From: Dichotomicrobium sp964650735
Lineage (GTDB): Bacteria; Pseudomonadota; Alphaproteobacteria; Rhizobiales; Rhodomicrobiaceae
Length of the DNA: 39,421 nucleotides
NCBI GenBank assembly: GCA_964650735.1
Contig: CAZYUT010000003.1
Location: 1 to 39,421 of the forward strand
Reading direction: 5' to 3'
The notes under the pieces are model-generated. The model was not told the origin of the DNA. It searched no databases and worked only from the letters and a program-made list of their open reading frames with translations. The translations under genes were made by a program, and so were the position numbers. Of the stretch, positions 32,534 to 39,421 are shown one piece after another. Numbering within the stretch: the stretch's first letter is position 1; each line of letters opens with the position of its first letter.

Positions 32534-33055
32534 TCAGACCGCCTCGGTGCTGCGTTGGGCTTTCATGAACTTCTTGACCAGACGGTCGCGCCGCAAGCGT
32601 GAGAGATGGTCGATGAACAGCACGCCGTCGAGATGGTCGATCTCGTGCTGCACGACGGTGGACAGTAGCCCCTCGCAGTCCATTTCCTTATGCACCCCAT
32701 GCTCATCGATATATCGCACGCGGCATTGCCCCGGCCGCTCGATCTCTGCATAGATCTCAGGGATCGACAGGCAGCCTTCCTCATGGACGCGCGGTTCGTC
32801 GCCCAGGCTGATGATCTCGGGGTTGACCATGACGATCGGGCTTTTCGGCGCGTCCTCATCGCGCGTTATGTCGATCACGATCAGGCGGCGTAAAACCGCG
32901 ACCTGCGGTGCCGCCAGCCCGATCCCGGGCGCTTCGTACATGGTCTCAAGCATGTCGGCCGCGAGCTGGCGCACCTCATCATCGATCCGCTCAAGCGGCA
33001 CCGCCTTCTTGCGGAGGACAGGATCAGGCATCTTGATGATGTCGCGAACACTCAT
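32534..33055 (-). CDS. def: peptide deformylase
   Basis: A 173-residue enzyme starting MSVRDIIKMPDPVLRKKAVP that removes the formyl group from new proteins. All three motifs are intact: GIGLAAPQ (44-51), EGCLSIP (metal ligand C95) and QHEIDHLDG (H137, H141). ATG 33055 matches the family start; an upstream TTG is in frame but has no support. It pairs with fmt in the usual def-fmt order. A 6-bp GC stem (GCGCTA...TAGCGC) lies in the def-fmt gap. Confidence 0.96.
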   Translation of the reverse strand: MSVRDIIKMPDPVLRKKAVPLERIDDEVRQLAADMLETMYEAPGIGLAAPQVAVLRRLIVIDITRDEDAPKSPIVMVNPEIISLGDEPRVHEEGCLSIPEIYAEIERPGQCRVRYIDEHGVHKEMDCEGLLSTVVQHEIDHLDGVLFIDHLSRLRRDRLVKKFMKAQRSTEAV

Positions 33056-33116
33056 GCTTCGTGAAATAGTCTCATTGTGCGCTACCGTCAAACCGGCGCA
33101 GGACCAAAACCGTGGA

Positions 33117-33791
33117 TCAGGTCAGCCCTGAGGGCCCGCGCTGGCGAAAGCTGCGCTGCAGACCCCATAGAGCGGCGCCGCCAAGGGCCGCTGCGCCCAA
33201 CTGACAGACGAGAAGCGCCGGCGCGTCGGCGGGGATCACGCCCAAATGGCTGTCGGTCAGCGTGCGTGCGATCAACAGCGCGGGGTTGGCGAGGGACATC
33301 GCGGGCGTCGCGAGGAAGATCACTGAGAGGGTCAAGCCGGCGAAGGCGCTGCCGAGAAACCGCCCGCGGGTCATTGCCAGAGTGACCGCAAACACAAACA
33401 CAAAGGTCGCCGCTGCCTCACCGGCCCAGACGCCTGCGCCGGCAAGCGGCCGCCCGCCATGCTGGATCGCGCCCATATCGAAGGCGGTATGCGCGGCCAT
33501 CACGCCAAGGATCGCCCCGGCGATCTGCGCAGCGACCCGCCATGCGCCCGCTTCAATCTCCGTGCGTCCCGCGATGACATCGGCGAGCGTCAGCGCAGGA
33601 TTGAAGCGGCCGCCTGAAACCATGAGCGCCGCAACCGCGACGCCGCCGGTCAGCGCCACAAGCCAGTCCCCGCTGATCGGCACCTGCCCGGGAAACCTCC
33701 CGGCCAGCAGTCCGGCCCCGATTACAAGAGCGCTCAGGACCGCTGTCCCCAGCGCTTCGATCGCAAGCGGGCGAAATTCGCGGGCGGTCAT
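33117..33791 (-). CDS. aquaporin-like channel (MIP family)
   Basis: A 224-residue membrane protein with six predicted helices. The first pore motif is N64-P-A66 (SGGRFNPALTLADVI); the second is N169-P-A171 (SLANPALLIARTLTDSHLGV) with R176 a few residues later in place of the usual NPAR. EALGTAVLSALVIGAG and EAAATFVFVFAVTLAM are the symmetric helix starts. The GFANPAVTxARxLTDxF-like second loop resembles the AqpS-type bacterial aquaglyceroporins, some of which sit in arsenic operons; no ars gene is near here. It lies 12 bases after the phosphofructokinase stop, so the two are probably co-transcribed. Confidence 0.86.
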   Translation of the reverse strand: MTAREFRPLAIEALGTAVLSALVIGAGLLAGRFPGQVPISGDWLVALTGGVAVAALMVSGGRFNPALTLADVIAGRTEIEAGAWRVAAQIAGAILGVMAAHTAFDMGAIQHGGRPLAGAGVWAGEAAATFVFVFAVTLAMTRGRFLGSAFAGLTLSVIFLATPAMSLANPALLIARTLTDSHLGVIPADAPALLVCQLGAAALGGAALWGLQRSFRQRGPSGLT

Positions 33792-33803
33792 GTCGTTGGC
33801 CCG

Positions 33804-34958
33804 CTATTTCAGGAACATCGGGAGGCCCTCGACCCGCTTGATGCGCGCGCGGTACTGGTCGGGATCATAGAACATATCGACATCGACGACGCGGCGGCCC
33901 TTGGTGCTGATGTCGGCGGGCTTGGTGGTGTATTGGCCGTCCTCGATCGACATCATAAGGCCGCGCTTGCCCTCATCGAGAAGCTGCACGGCCATCGTGC
34001 CGAAGTTGCGCCCGACCATCAGATCCATTGCGTCCGGCATTCCGGCGCGCAGCAGATAGGCGAGGTTCTGGTTCATCACATTGATGCCGTGGCGCTTGAT
34101 CGCCTCGCCGACATCCTGGCCGATGCCGCCCAACTTGCGGTGACCGTAGGCGTCGGCCGGTCCGCTCTCGACAATGCTGCCGCCCTCGAAATACGCGCCT
34201 TCCGAGACGACGACGACGGCGTAATGCTCCGGGTTGCGCGCGCGGTCCTCGGCCAGCAGGCGCGCGACCTTGTCGGGGTCGAAGGGCACTTCGGCGATCA
34301 GGATGCGGTCCGCGCCCGCGAGATAGCCGGAGATAAGCGCAGATTCGCCTGAGTAACGCCCGAACATTTCCACGACCATGACGCGCTCATGGCTGGTGGC
34401 CGGGGTCCGCAGCCGGGTGATAAGCTCGACGCCCCGGTTCACGCAGGTAGAAAAGCCGATGCAGTAGTCGGTGCCGAAGACATCATTGTCCATCGTCTTC
34501 GGAATGCACATTGTCGGCGCGCCCTCGGCATGCAGCCGCGCGGCGTAAGACAGCGTATCGTCCCCGCCGATCGCAACCAGCACGTCGATTTTCAGATGCT
34601 CCAGCACGCCCAGAACGTGATCGGTGCAGTCGACCTTCTCATCCTGGGGCTTACCCGCGAACTTGCCGCGCAGGTGCTGCGGCAGGTCCTTGACGGCCGT
34701 CGCCGATGGCTTGGTGCGCGAGGTGTGCAGGAAGGTGCCGCCATTACGATCGCGGTCGCGCACGACCTCGGGGCTCAGCTCCAGCGTCCACTCCTTGATG
34801 GTGCCGGGGTTGTCCGGGTCAATATTCAGCGGCCCCGCCCAGCCCCGGCGCAGGCCCGTCACCGACCAGCCGCGCGCCGCCGCCTCTTCCGTCACCGCCT
34901 TGATCGCCGCGTTGAGCCCCGGCACATCGCCGCCGCCGGTCAGAATGCCAAGATGCAT
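33804..34958 (-). CDS. 6-phosphofructokinase, probably pyrophosphate-dependent
   Basis: A 384-residue PFK starting MHLGILTGGGDVPGLNAAIK. It phosphorylates fructose 6-phosphate in glycolysis. Landmarks are GGG (8-10), AIGGDDT (129-135), PKTMDNDVFGTDYCIGF (153-169) and VVEMFGRYSGESALISGY. The two donor-selecting residues are D134 (GGDD) and K154 (PKT), which occur in PPi-dependent enzymes; ATP enzymes have glycine at both. The ATG at 34958 has GAGGA 6 bases upstream; a GTG immediately before it is an alternative. It is followed by the aquaporin gene. Confidence 0.92.
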   Translation of the reverse strand: MHLGILTGGGDVPGLNAAIKAVTEEAAARGWSVTGLRRGWAGPLNIDPDNPGTIKEWTLELSPEVVRDRDRNGGTFLHTSRTKPSATAVKDLPQHLRGKFAGKPQDEKVDCTDHVLGVLEHLKIDVLVAIGGDDTLSYAARLHAEGAPTMCIPKTMDNDVFGTDYCIGFSTCVNRGVELITRLRTPATSHERVMVVEMFGRYSGESALISGYLAGADRILIAEVPFDPDKVARLLAEDRARNPEHYAVVVVSEGAYFEGGSIVESGPADAYGHRKLGGIGQDVGEAIKRHGINVMNQNLAYLLRAGMPDAMDLMVGRNFGTMAVQLLDEGKRGLMMSIEDGQYTTKPADISTKGRRVVDVDMFYDPDQYRARIKRVEGLPMFLK

Positions 34959-35067
34959 CACTCGTCCTCACTGCTTGTCCGTAAAGCCGTGCGCGCTAGT
35001 GATAAAGGCGTTTTGCGCGCCTGCCAATCCCGCTGCGGCGGCTTTTTCGCTGGCCGCGCCATAGCGG

Positions 35068-35097
35068 TTGTCGGCGGCCTGTACGACCCGTTACTAT
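35068..35097 (+). promoter_or_regulatory. possible promoter of mesaconyl-CoA hydratase
   Basis: TTGTCG (35068-35073), an 18-base spacer and TACTAT (35092-35097), 56 bases before ATG 35154, in the gap divergent to phosphofructokinase. Both boxes are partial matches. Confidence 0.33.
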
Positions 35098-35153
35098 CGC
35101 GCCGCACCCAAGCGGGACCGCCCCGCGACATGGCAGAGACTGGAGCAACACGC

Positions 35154-36209
35154 ATGGCCGAGAAAACCAGCACCGGAAACTATTTCGAGGATTTTACCCT
35201 CGGCCAGAGGATAATCCACGCCACGCCACGCACGCTAACCACAGGCGACGCCGCGCTTTACACCGCGCTCTACGGCTCGCGCTTCGCGGTGCAGTGCGCC
35301 GATAGCTTCGCGCAGAAGATCGGCTATCCGGCAGCGCCGCTGGACGATCTGCTCGTGTTCCACACCGTGTTCGGCAAAACCGTGCCGGACATCTCGCTCA
35401 ACGCCCTGGCCAATCTCGGTTATGCCGATTGCCGCTTCATCAACCCGGTCTACCCGGGCGACACGCTGAGCACGACCTCCGAGATCATCGGTCTGAAGGA
35501 GAATTCCAGCGGGCGCACCGGCGTCGTTTATGTGCGCTCGACCGGGCGCAACCAGCATGGCGGCGTTGTGCTGGAATATGTGCGCTGGGTCATGGTCAAC
35601 AAGCGCGACCCGGAAAGCCCGGCGCCCGAAACCGTGATCCCCGAACTCTCAGATGTGGTGCCGGCCGAGTTGTTGGGCAGCGCCGTCCCGGCTTTGCAGA
35701 TCGAGGGCTATGACGCGACCCTTGCCGGATCGCCTCACCGCTGGGGCGATTATGCGCCGGGTGAGCGCATCGACCATTTCGACGGCATTACGGTGGAGGA
35801 AGCCGAGCACCAGATGGCGACCCGGCTGTTTCAGAACACCGCGCGGGTGCACTTCAACCAGCACAGCGAGAAGGACGGGCGCTTCGGCCGGCGGCTGGTC
35901 TACGGCGGACATGTGATCTCGCTGGCGCGGGCGCTGACCTTCAACGGGCTGGCGAACGCGTTCCATATCACAGCCATAAACGCCGGGCGCCACGTCGGGC
36001 CGGTGTTTGCAGGAGACACGATCTTCGCATGGTCGGAAGTGCTGGACCGCAAGGAGATCGAGGGGCGCAATGACACCGGCGCGCTACGTCTGCGCACCGT
36101 AGCGACCAAGAACCGCTCCTGCCTGGATTTCCCGTACAAGGCGGGCGACGCGACCTTTGACCCCAGCGTCGTGCTCGATCTCGACTACTGGGTCATCATG
36201 CCGAGATGA
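35154..36209 (+). CDS. mch: mesaconyl-CoA hydratase (MaoC-like)
   Basis: A 351-residue protein starting MAEKTSTGNYFEDFTLGQRI. It is a double-hotdog MaoC-family hydratase of the mesaconyl-C1-CoA (beta-methylmalyl-CoA) type, an enzyme of the ethylmalonyl-CoA pathway. Recognisable stretches are IIHATPRTLTTGDAALYTALYGSRFA, DDLLVFHTVFGKTVPDISLNALANLGYA, YPGDTLSTTSEIIGLKENSSGRTGVVYVRS, EEAEHQMATRLFQNTARVHFN, and GRRLVYGGHVISLARALTFNGLANAFHI. ATG 35154 is used; another ATG lies eight codons upstream at 35130. The frame is open for far longer upstream only because it runs antisense to phosphofructokinase. Confidence 0.93.
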   Translation: MAEKTSTGNYFEDFTLGQRIIHATPRTLTTGDAALYTALYGSRFAVQCADSFAQKIGYPAAPLDDLLVFHTVFGKTVPDISLNALANLGYADCRFINPVYPGDTLSTTSEIIGLKENSSGRTGVVYVRSTGRNQHGGVVLEYVRWVMVNKRDPESPAPETVIPELSDVVPAELLGSAVPALQIEGYDATLAGSPHRWGDYAPGERIDHFDGITVEEAEHQMATRLFQNTARVHFNQHSEKDGRFGRRLVYGGHVISLARALTFNGLANAFHITAINAGRHVGPVFAGDTIFAWSEVLDRKEIEGRNDTGALRLRTVATKNRSCLDFPYKAGDATFDPSVVLDLDYWVIMPR

Positions 36210-36212
36210 CGG

Positions 36213-36737
36213 TCACCGGCAATTCGACGGTGTGTCGTAGCCGGTACCGGGCCGGAAGCGATCCTCGACCCGCTCAACCAGCGGCGCGAACAATGGCTTG
36301 TCGGCAGCTGGGAAGCTGATCGACAGAACGTTGATAATGCGCCCGCTGCAGGAGAACATGACCTTCTGATAGTAGATCGTCTCGCCGCGGTAGCCCGAGA
36401 GGACGAACCAGGTCTGGCCGACCGGGCTGTAGGTCAGGTCGTCGTATCCATCGTAATCTTGGAGAAGGGTTTCGCGGTAGGCGCGCAGCGACAGCCCCTC
36501 ACTGTTCCGCGCCCCGAAAACGACGATCCGCGCGCGGCCGTCTCGCGTCATGAAGGCGCGGCCGTCGCCATTCGCAGATACCGGCCCTGCATCGAACCAG
36601 CTGCCGGGATACGCCAAACGATAGCCGAAGCGCTCGTTCTCGTAGACGGTCCAGTTACCGGCCGGCGGCAACACGGGCAGCGCTGCAGCCGCCCCCGCAA
36701 GCAACCACAAAAAGAAAATGCCAAGCCCAATCCGCAT
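36213..36737 (-). CDS. exported protein, function unknown
   Basis: A 174-residue protein starting MRIGLGIFFLWLLAGAAAAL. A signal peptide (about 1-18) precedes a single domain: WTVYENERFGYRLAYPGSWFDAGPVSANGDGRAFMTRDGRARIVVFG, LSLRAYRETLLQDYDGYDDLTYSPVG, and FSCSGRIINVLSISFPAADKPLFAPLVERVEDRF. The 'YENERFGYRLAYP..W' start resembles PsbP/DUF-type fatty-fold exported proteins, but I cannot name a family. Two cysteines (FSCSG and the final SNCR) could form a disulfide. Its stop is 3 bases from the convergent mch stop. Confidence 0.82.
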   Translation of the reverse strand: MRIGLGIFFLWLLAGAAAALPVLPPAGNWTVYENERFGYRLAYPGSWFDAGPVSANGDGRAFMTRDGRARIVVFGARNSEGLSLRAYRETLLQDYDGYDDLTYSPVGQTWFVLSGYRGETIYYQKVMFSCSGRIINVLSISFPAADKPLFAPLVERVEDRFRPGTGYDTPSNCR

Positions 36738-36805
36738 CCCTGCCCCCTGTGCGCATCCGATACACGCAGGATAAGCGATCGCGGCTGCGGCGGAAAGCGC
36801 AGTGG

Positions 36806-37744
36806 CTAACTTGTGCGGCCCAGACCTGCGAAAAAGCGGGTGATGACCTGTGCTGTCGAGATATCGTTGTTCTGCTCACCAAGCGCGAACCCGGCAATGA
36901 ACGGCACATCGCGCAGCGGCGAACCGGGCACCCGGTGCCCGCCGCCCTCGACCCGCAACAGGATCACCGGCGCGCCGGGACAGTCGGTGCTGAAAAACAT
37001 GGTCACCCGCGTGCCGTCATCGGGATCGCGGTCCGGCAGCGCGCGCCGCCCGGGACGGCCATCGCAGCGGTTATGGGCGCGCCAGAACTCCACCGTCTCG
37101 AAAGTCGACACCACCGCTCCGAACCGCCCACGCAGTCCCACGCCGCCACCGTCATACGGCATGAGTTGATCGTCAGTGCCGTTTATCACCATCATCGGCA
37201 CCGGCCGGTCAGGGCGGCAGCGTTCGATCACGCGGGCGGGCATATTGGCGATGATCGAGGCATAGCCGGCAAACGCGTCAGGAACCTCGCAGGCCAACCG
37301 CTGCACCATCATGCCGCCGTTCGAGACGCCGGCGACGAAGACCCGGTCCGGATCGGCCAATCCCCGGCGCGCGAGGGCCTCTTTCAGCCGCACGAGAAAT
37401 TCGACATCGCTGTCATCGCTTGCCCGCCTGGTCCGGCCGTCCTTCCATCCGCCACCGAGGCTGTCGGGATAGACCGCAACGAAGCCCTCCCGCTCAGCGA
37501 CTGCGTCAAGGCCCATGATCCGGCGCACCCGCCTGCCGCTGCCCAGCCCGCCGTGCAGGACGACAACCGCTGGCACCGGACCGCCACGTTCACGCACGCT
37601 GTCCGGCACGAAAACCGTGTAGGTGCGCGGTATGCCAGCGACGAAGGTTTCGCCGTAGAGATCGCGCGCTTCCGCCCGTGCTCCCAACGACGCGGCAGCG
37701 ATCAGCAGCGCCGCAAGAAAAATCGCACGAAGCCCAAATCTCAT
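36806..37744 (-). CDS. exported alpha/beta hydrolase, PHB depolymerase-like esterase
   Basis: A 312-residue protein starting MRFGLRAIFLAALLIAAASL. Signal peptide about 1-24. The hydrolase fold has VPAVVVLHGGLGSG (oxyanion region), the nucleophile elbow VFVAGVSNGGMMVQRLACEVP (serine in GVSNGG), VPMMVINGTDDQLMPYDGG (acid) and LLRVEGGGHRVPG (histidine). The order and spacing match the LpqC/esterase-PHB depolymerase family. It is secreted to the periplasm or outside; the substrate is not determined. A pair of cysteines (HNRCDG, STDCPG) may form a disulfide. It lies 68 bases upstream of the start of the previous exported gene on the same strand. Confidence 0.9.
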   Translation of the reverse strand: MRFGLRAIFLAALLIAAASLGARAEARDLYGETFVAGIPRTYTVFVPDSVRERGGPVPAVVVLHGGLGSGRRVRRIMGLDAVAEREGFVAVYPDSLGGGWKDGRTRRASDDSDVEFLVRLKEALARRGLADPDRVFVAGVSNGGMMVQRLACEVPDAFAGYASIIANMPARVIERCRPDRPVPMMVINGTDDQLMPYDGGGVGLRGRFGAVVSTFETVEFWRAHNRCDGRPGRRALPDRDPDDGTRVTMFFSTDCPGAPVILLRVEGGGHRVPGSPLRDVPFIAGFALGEQNNDISTAQVITRFFAGLGRTS

Positions 37745-37940
37745 CCCTGCCCTCCAACTTCCGCGCGCCTCCTCCGGCCCGCATCGGTCATAACGTCGCA
37801 AATCGCCTGGTGACGGCCGCTCCCATTGCGGCCGAGGTGATCCAGATATACAACGCGCACGAAACTGTCATAGCAGCCGCATTGCATCTGATTATTGCAT
37901 TGCGGTAAAAGTGTGTAACGACAAGATCGCGAGAGGTCTC

Positions 37941-38342
37941 ATGTCTGACCACGCCCACGAACGGCCGCTATCGCCGCATCTCCAGATATATCGCCCTCTG
38001 ATCTCAATGGTAATGTCGATTTTCCACCGCTTGACGGGGGTCGCCAACTATCTTGGGATGCTGCTGCTCTCGGCCTGGCTTATCGCGGCGGCTAGCAGCG
38101 CCGAGACGTACGCTGTCGTTATGGACTGGATCGGCTCACCGCTTGGATATCTCATCCTATTCGGGCTGAGCTGGTCGGTGTTTCACCATATGCTCGGCGG
38201 CATCCGCCACTTTGTCTGGGACATCGGTTACGGCTTCGAGATTCCTGTCATCCGCCGCTTCGCATGGGGGACGATCATCGGGTCGATGGCCTTGACCGCC
38301 ATTTTCTGGGTCGCGTTGCTGATGACGATGGGAGTGCTTTGA
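37941..38342 (+). CDS. sdhC: succinate dehydrogenase cytochrome b556 subunit
   Basis: A 133-residue membrane protein starting MSDHAHERPLSPHLQIYRPL. The RPLSPHLQIYR..ISM.MSI.HRLTGV motif and the haem-ligand region FHHMLGGIRHFVWDIGYG are diagnostic of SdhC. Three hydrophobic segments are seen (about 32-52, 63-82, 109-130). GAGAGG lies 4 bases before the ATG. It starts the sdhC-sdhD-sdhA operon. A weak promoter-like pair (TTGCAT at 37882, TAAAAG at 37906, 18-base spacing) lies upstream. Confidence 0.95.
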   Translation: MSDHAHERPLSPHLQIYRPLISMVMSIFHRLTGVANYLGMLLLSAWLIAAASSAETYAVVMDWIGSPLGYLILFGLSWSVFHHMLGGIRHFVWDIGYGFEIPVIRRFAWGTIIGSMALTAIFWVALLMTMGVL

Positions 38343-38344
38343 GA

Positions 38345-38725
38345 ATGTCGACACCCACTCCGCTTGCACGCGCCCGCGGCCGGGGCTCCGCCCATGAGGG
38401 AACTGGCCACTTCTGGTGGCAGCGCCTGACCGCCGTGGCAAATCTCATCGCGCTGATATTCTTCATATACACCGTGTTCACCGTCGCCGGCGCCAGCCAT
38501 GCCGAGGTGAAGGCGTATTTTGCCGCACCGCTTCCGGGCGTGCTGATGCTTCTTCTTGTCGGCTCGGTCGGCTACCACATGTATCTGGGCATGCAGTCGA
38601 TCATCGAAGATTACCTTCATTCGCCGGGCAACAAGCTGGTCGCCCTCATCGCGAATGCGCTCTTCACAGTAATTGTTGGACTGGCTTCAGCGCTTGCCGT
38701 GCTGAAGCTGAGCCTGGGAGCCTGA
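38345..38725 (+). CDS. sdhD: succinate dehydrogenase hydrophobic anchor subunit
   Basis: A 126-residue membrane protein starting MSTPTPLARARGRGSAHEGT. The LARARGRGSAHEGTGHFWWQRLTAVANLIALIFF start is the alphaproteobacterial SdhD signature; VGSVGYHMYLGMQSIIEDYLH carries the haem/quinone-side histidine. Three membrane segments follow. It starts 3 bases after sdhC and ends 5 before sdhA, so the genes are translationally linked. Confidence 0.94.
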   Translation: MSTPTPLARARGRGSAHEGTGHFWWQRLTAVANLIALIFFIYTVFTVAGASHAEVKAYFAAPLPGVLMLLLVGSVGYHMYLGMQSIIEDYLHSPGNKLVALIANALFTVIVGLASALAVLKLSLGA

Positions 38726-38729
38726 ACAG

Positions 38730-39421
38730 ATGCACAGACAGACGAACGGAAACGGTGCGGGCAGCTCTGCGCCGGGCGTCAATGGCCGCGCCTATTCCTT
38801 CAACGATCACAGCTATGACGTGGTCGTGGTCGGCGCCGGCGGCTCGGGTCTGCGCGCCACGCTGGGCTGCGCGGAAGCCGGGTTGAAGACCGCCTGCGTG
38901 ACAAAGGTGTTTCCGACGCGCTCGCACACCGTCGCGGCCCAGGGCGGCATCGCGGCGTCACTCGGCAACATGGGGCCGGACGACTGGCGCTGGCACATGT
39001 ACGACACGGTGAAGGGGTCGGACTGGCTCGGCGATCAGGACGCAATCGAATATCTGTGCCGTCACGCGCCAGCTGCCGTTTACGAGCTGGAGCATTACGG
39101 CATGCCGTTTTCGCGCACCGACGACGGCAAGATTTACCAGCGCCCATTCGGCGGCATGACCACCCAGTTCGGCGAAGGCCCCCCCGCCCAGCGCACCTGC
39201 GCCGCGGCCGACCGCACCGGCCACGCCATGCTGCATACACTGTACGGCCAGAGCCTGCGCCACTCCGCGGAATTCTTCATCGAGTATTTCGCGCTCGACC
39301 TGATCATGGACGAAGATGGCGTATGCCGCGGAGTCGTCGCGCTGTGCCTCGACGACGGGTCGATCCACCGCATCCGCGCGCACAAGACCATCCTCGCAAC
39401 CGGCGGCTATGGCCGCGCCTA
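38730..39421 (+). CDS. sdhA: succinate dehydrogenase flavoprotein subunit, partial
   Basis: The first 230 codons of SdhA, running off the right edge. It starts MHRQTNGNGAGSSAPGVNGR. The FAD site is VVVVGAGGSGLRATLG, and the covalent FAD histidine lies in FPTRSHTVAAQGGIAASLGN. Further landmarks are DWRWHMYDTVKGSDWLGDQDAIEYLC, YGMPFSRTDDGKIYQRPFGGMTTQFG and KTILATGGYGRA. A low-complexity Gly/Ser/Asn N-terminus of about 18 residues precedes the conserved part. Confidence 0.96.
   Translation, partial: MHRQTNGNGAGSSAPGVNGRAYSFNDHSYDVVVVGAGGSGLRATLGCAEAGLKTACVTKVFPTRSHTVAAQGGIAASLGNMGPDDWRWHMYDTVKGSDWLGDQDAIEYLCRHAPAAVYELEHYGMPFSRTDDGKIYQRPFGGMTTQFGEGPPAQRTCAAADRTGHAMLHTLYGQSLRHSAEFFIEYFALDLIMDEDGVCRGVVALCLDDGSIHRIRAHKTILATGGYGRA

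Noticed and set aside
34389..35153. A roughly 250-codon N-terminal extension of mesaconyl-CoA hydratase
   Set aside because: It runs antisense through phosphofructokinase and has no family resemblance; the hydratase family begins at 35154.

Overview
The window is high-GC DNA from an alphaproteobacterium. The evidence is a complete-order gene transfer agent (GTA) head-tail cluster of the Rhodobacter capsulatus type, a mesaconyl-CoA hydratase gene, a DUF1214/DUF1254 membrane pair, a porphobilinogen synthase without the zinc-site cysteines, and def-fmt. A caulobacter-like group (Hyphomonadaceae/Maricaulaceae or Parvularculales) would fit, but genus cannot be read from this sequence. Two runs of exactly 100 N (19399-19498 and 21293-21392) show it is a scaffolded draft assembly.

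Region 1 (1-9.2 kb, minus strand) is the GTA structural operon read right to left: small terminase, large terminase, portal, prohead protease, major capsid, head-tail adaptor, stopper, an HK97 gp10-like protein, DUF3168 tail terminator, major tail protein, two tail chaperone-like genes, short tape measure, and the start of the DUF2460 distal tail gene, which runs off the left edge. No integrase, repressor or lysis gene is visible, so it looks like a domesticated GTA and not a prophage. A sigma70-like promoter lies upstream of the small terminase and a strong intrinsic terminator follows the capsid gene. Three copies of a structured palindromic repeat sit inside the operon, one of them read through by the protease frame. 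A small coiled-coil gene sits on the opposite strand between tape measure and distal tail.

Region 2 (9.4-16.4 kb) is chromosomal: a YcgN-type cysteine protein, a class A penicillin-binding protein, a DUF1214-DUF1254-membrane protein trio, and a hemB-threonine dehydratase pair.

Region 3 (16.5-25.4 kb) concerns 2-hydroxy acid oxidation. On the minus strand lie lutABC (lactate utilisation), a c-type cytochrome with its own terminator, and a LysR regulator. Divergent from the regulator is glcDEF (glycolate oxidase). The regulator/glcD interval holds a perfect palindrome and a leader hairpin. The second N gap is probably artificial, because the same 24 bases flank it on both sides.

Region 4 (25.4-31.4 kb) holds a single-chain DUF262-DUF1524 (GmrSD-like) protein, a degenerate ECF sigma factor with a membrane anti-sigma partner, a 441-base gene-free stretch with a 20-base tandem duplication, a methyltransferase-like protein with an eroded cofactor loop, and a von Willebrand A-domain lipid/extracytoplasmic-type protein.

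Region 5 (31.4-39.4 kb) holds def-fmt, an aquaporin-like channel, a pyrophosphate-type phosphofructokinase, mesaconyl-CoA hydratase, two exported proteins, and sdhC-sdhD-sdhA (cut by the right edge). Glycolate oxidase makes glyoxylate, and the ethylmalonyl-CoA pathway signalled by mesaconyl-CoA hydratase assimilates it, so regions 3 and 5 may be metabolically connected. This link is inference.
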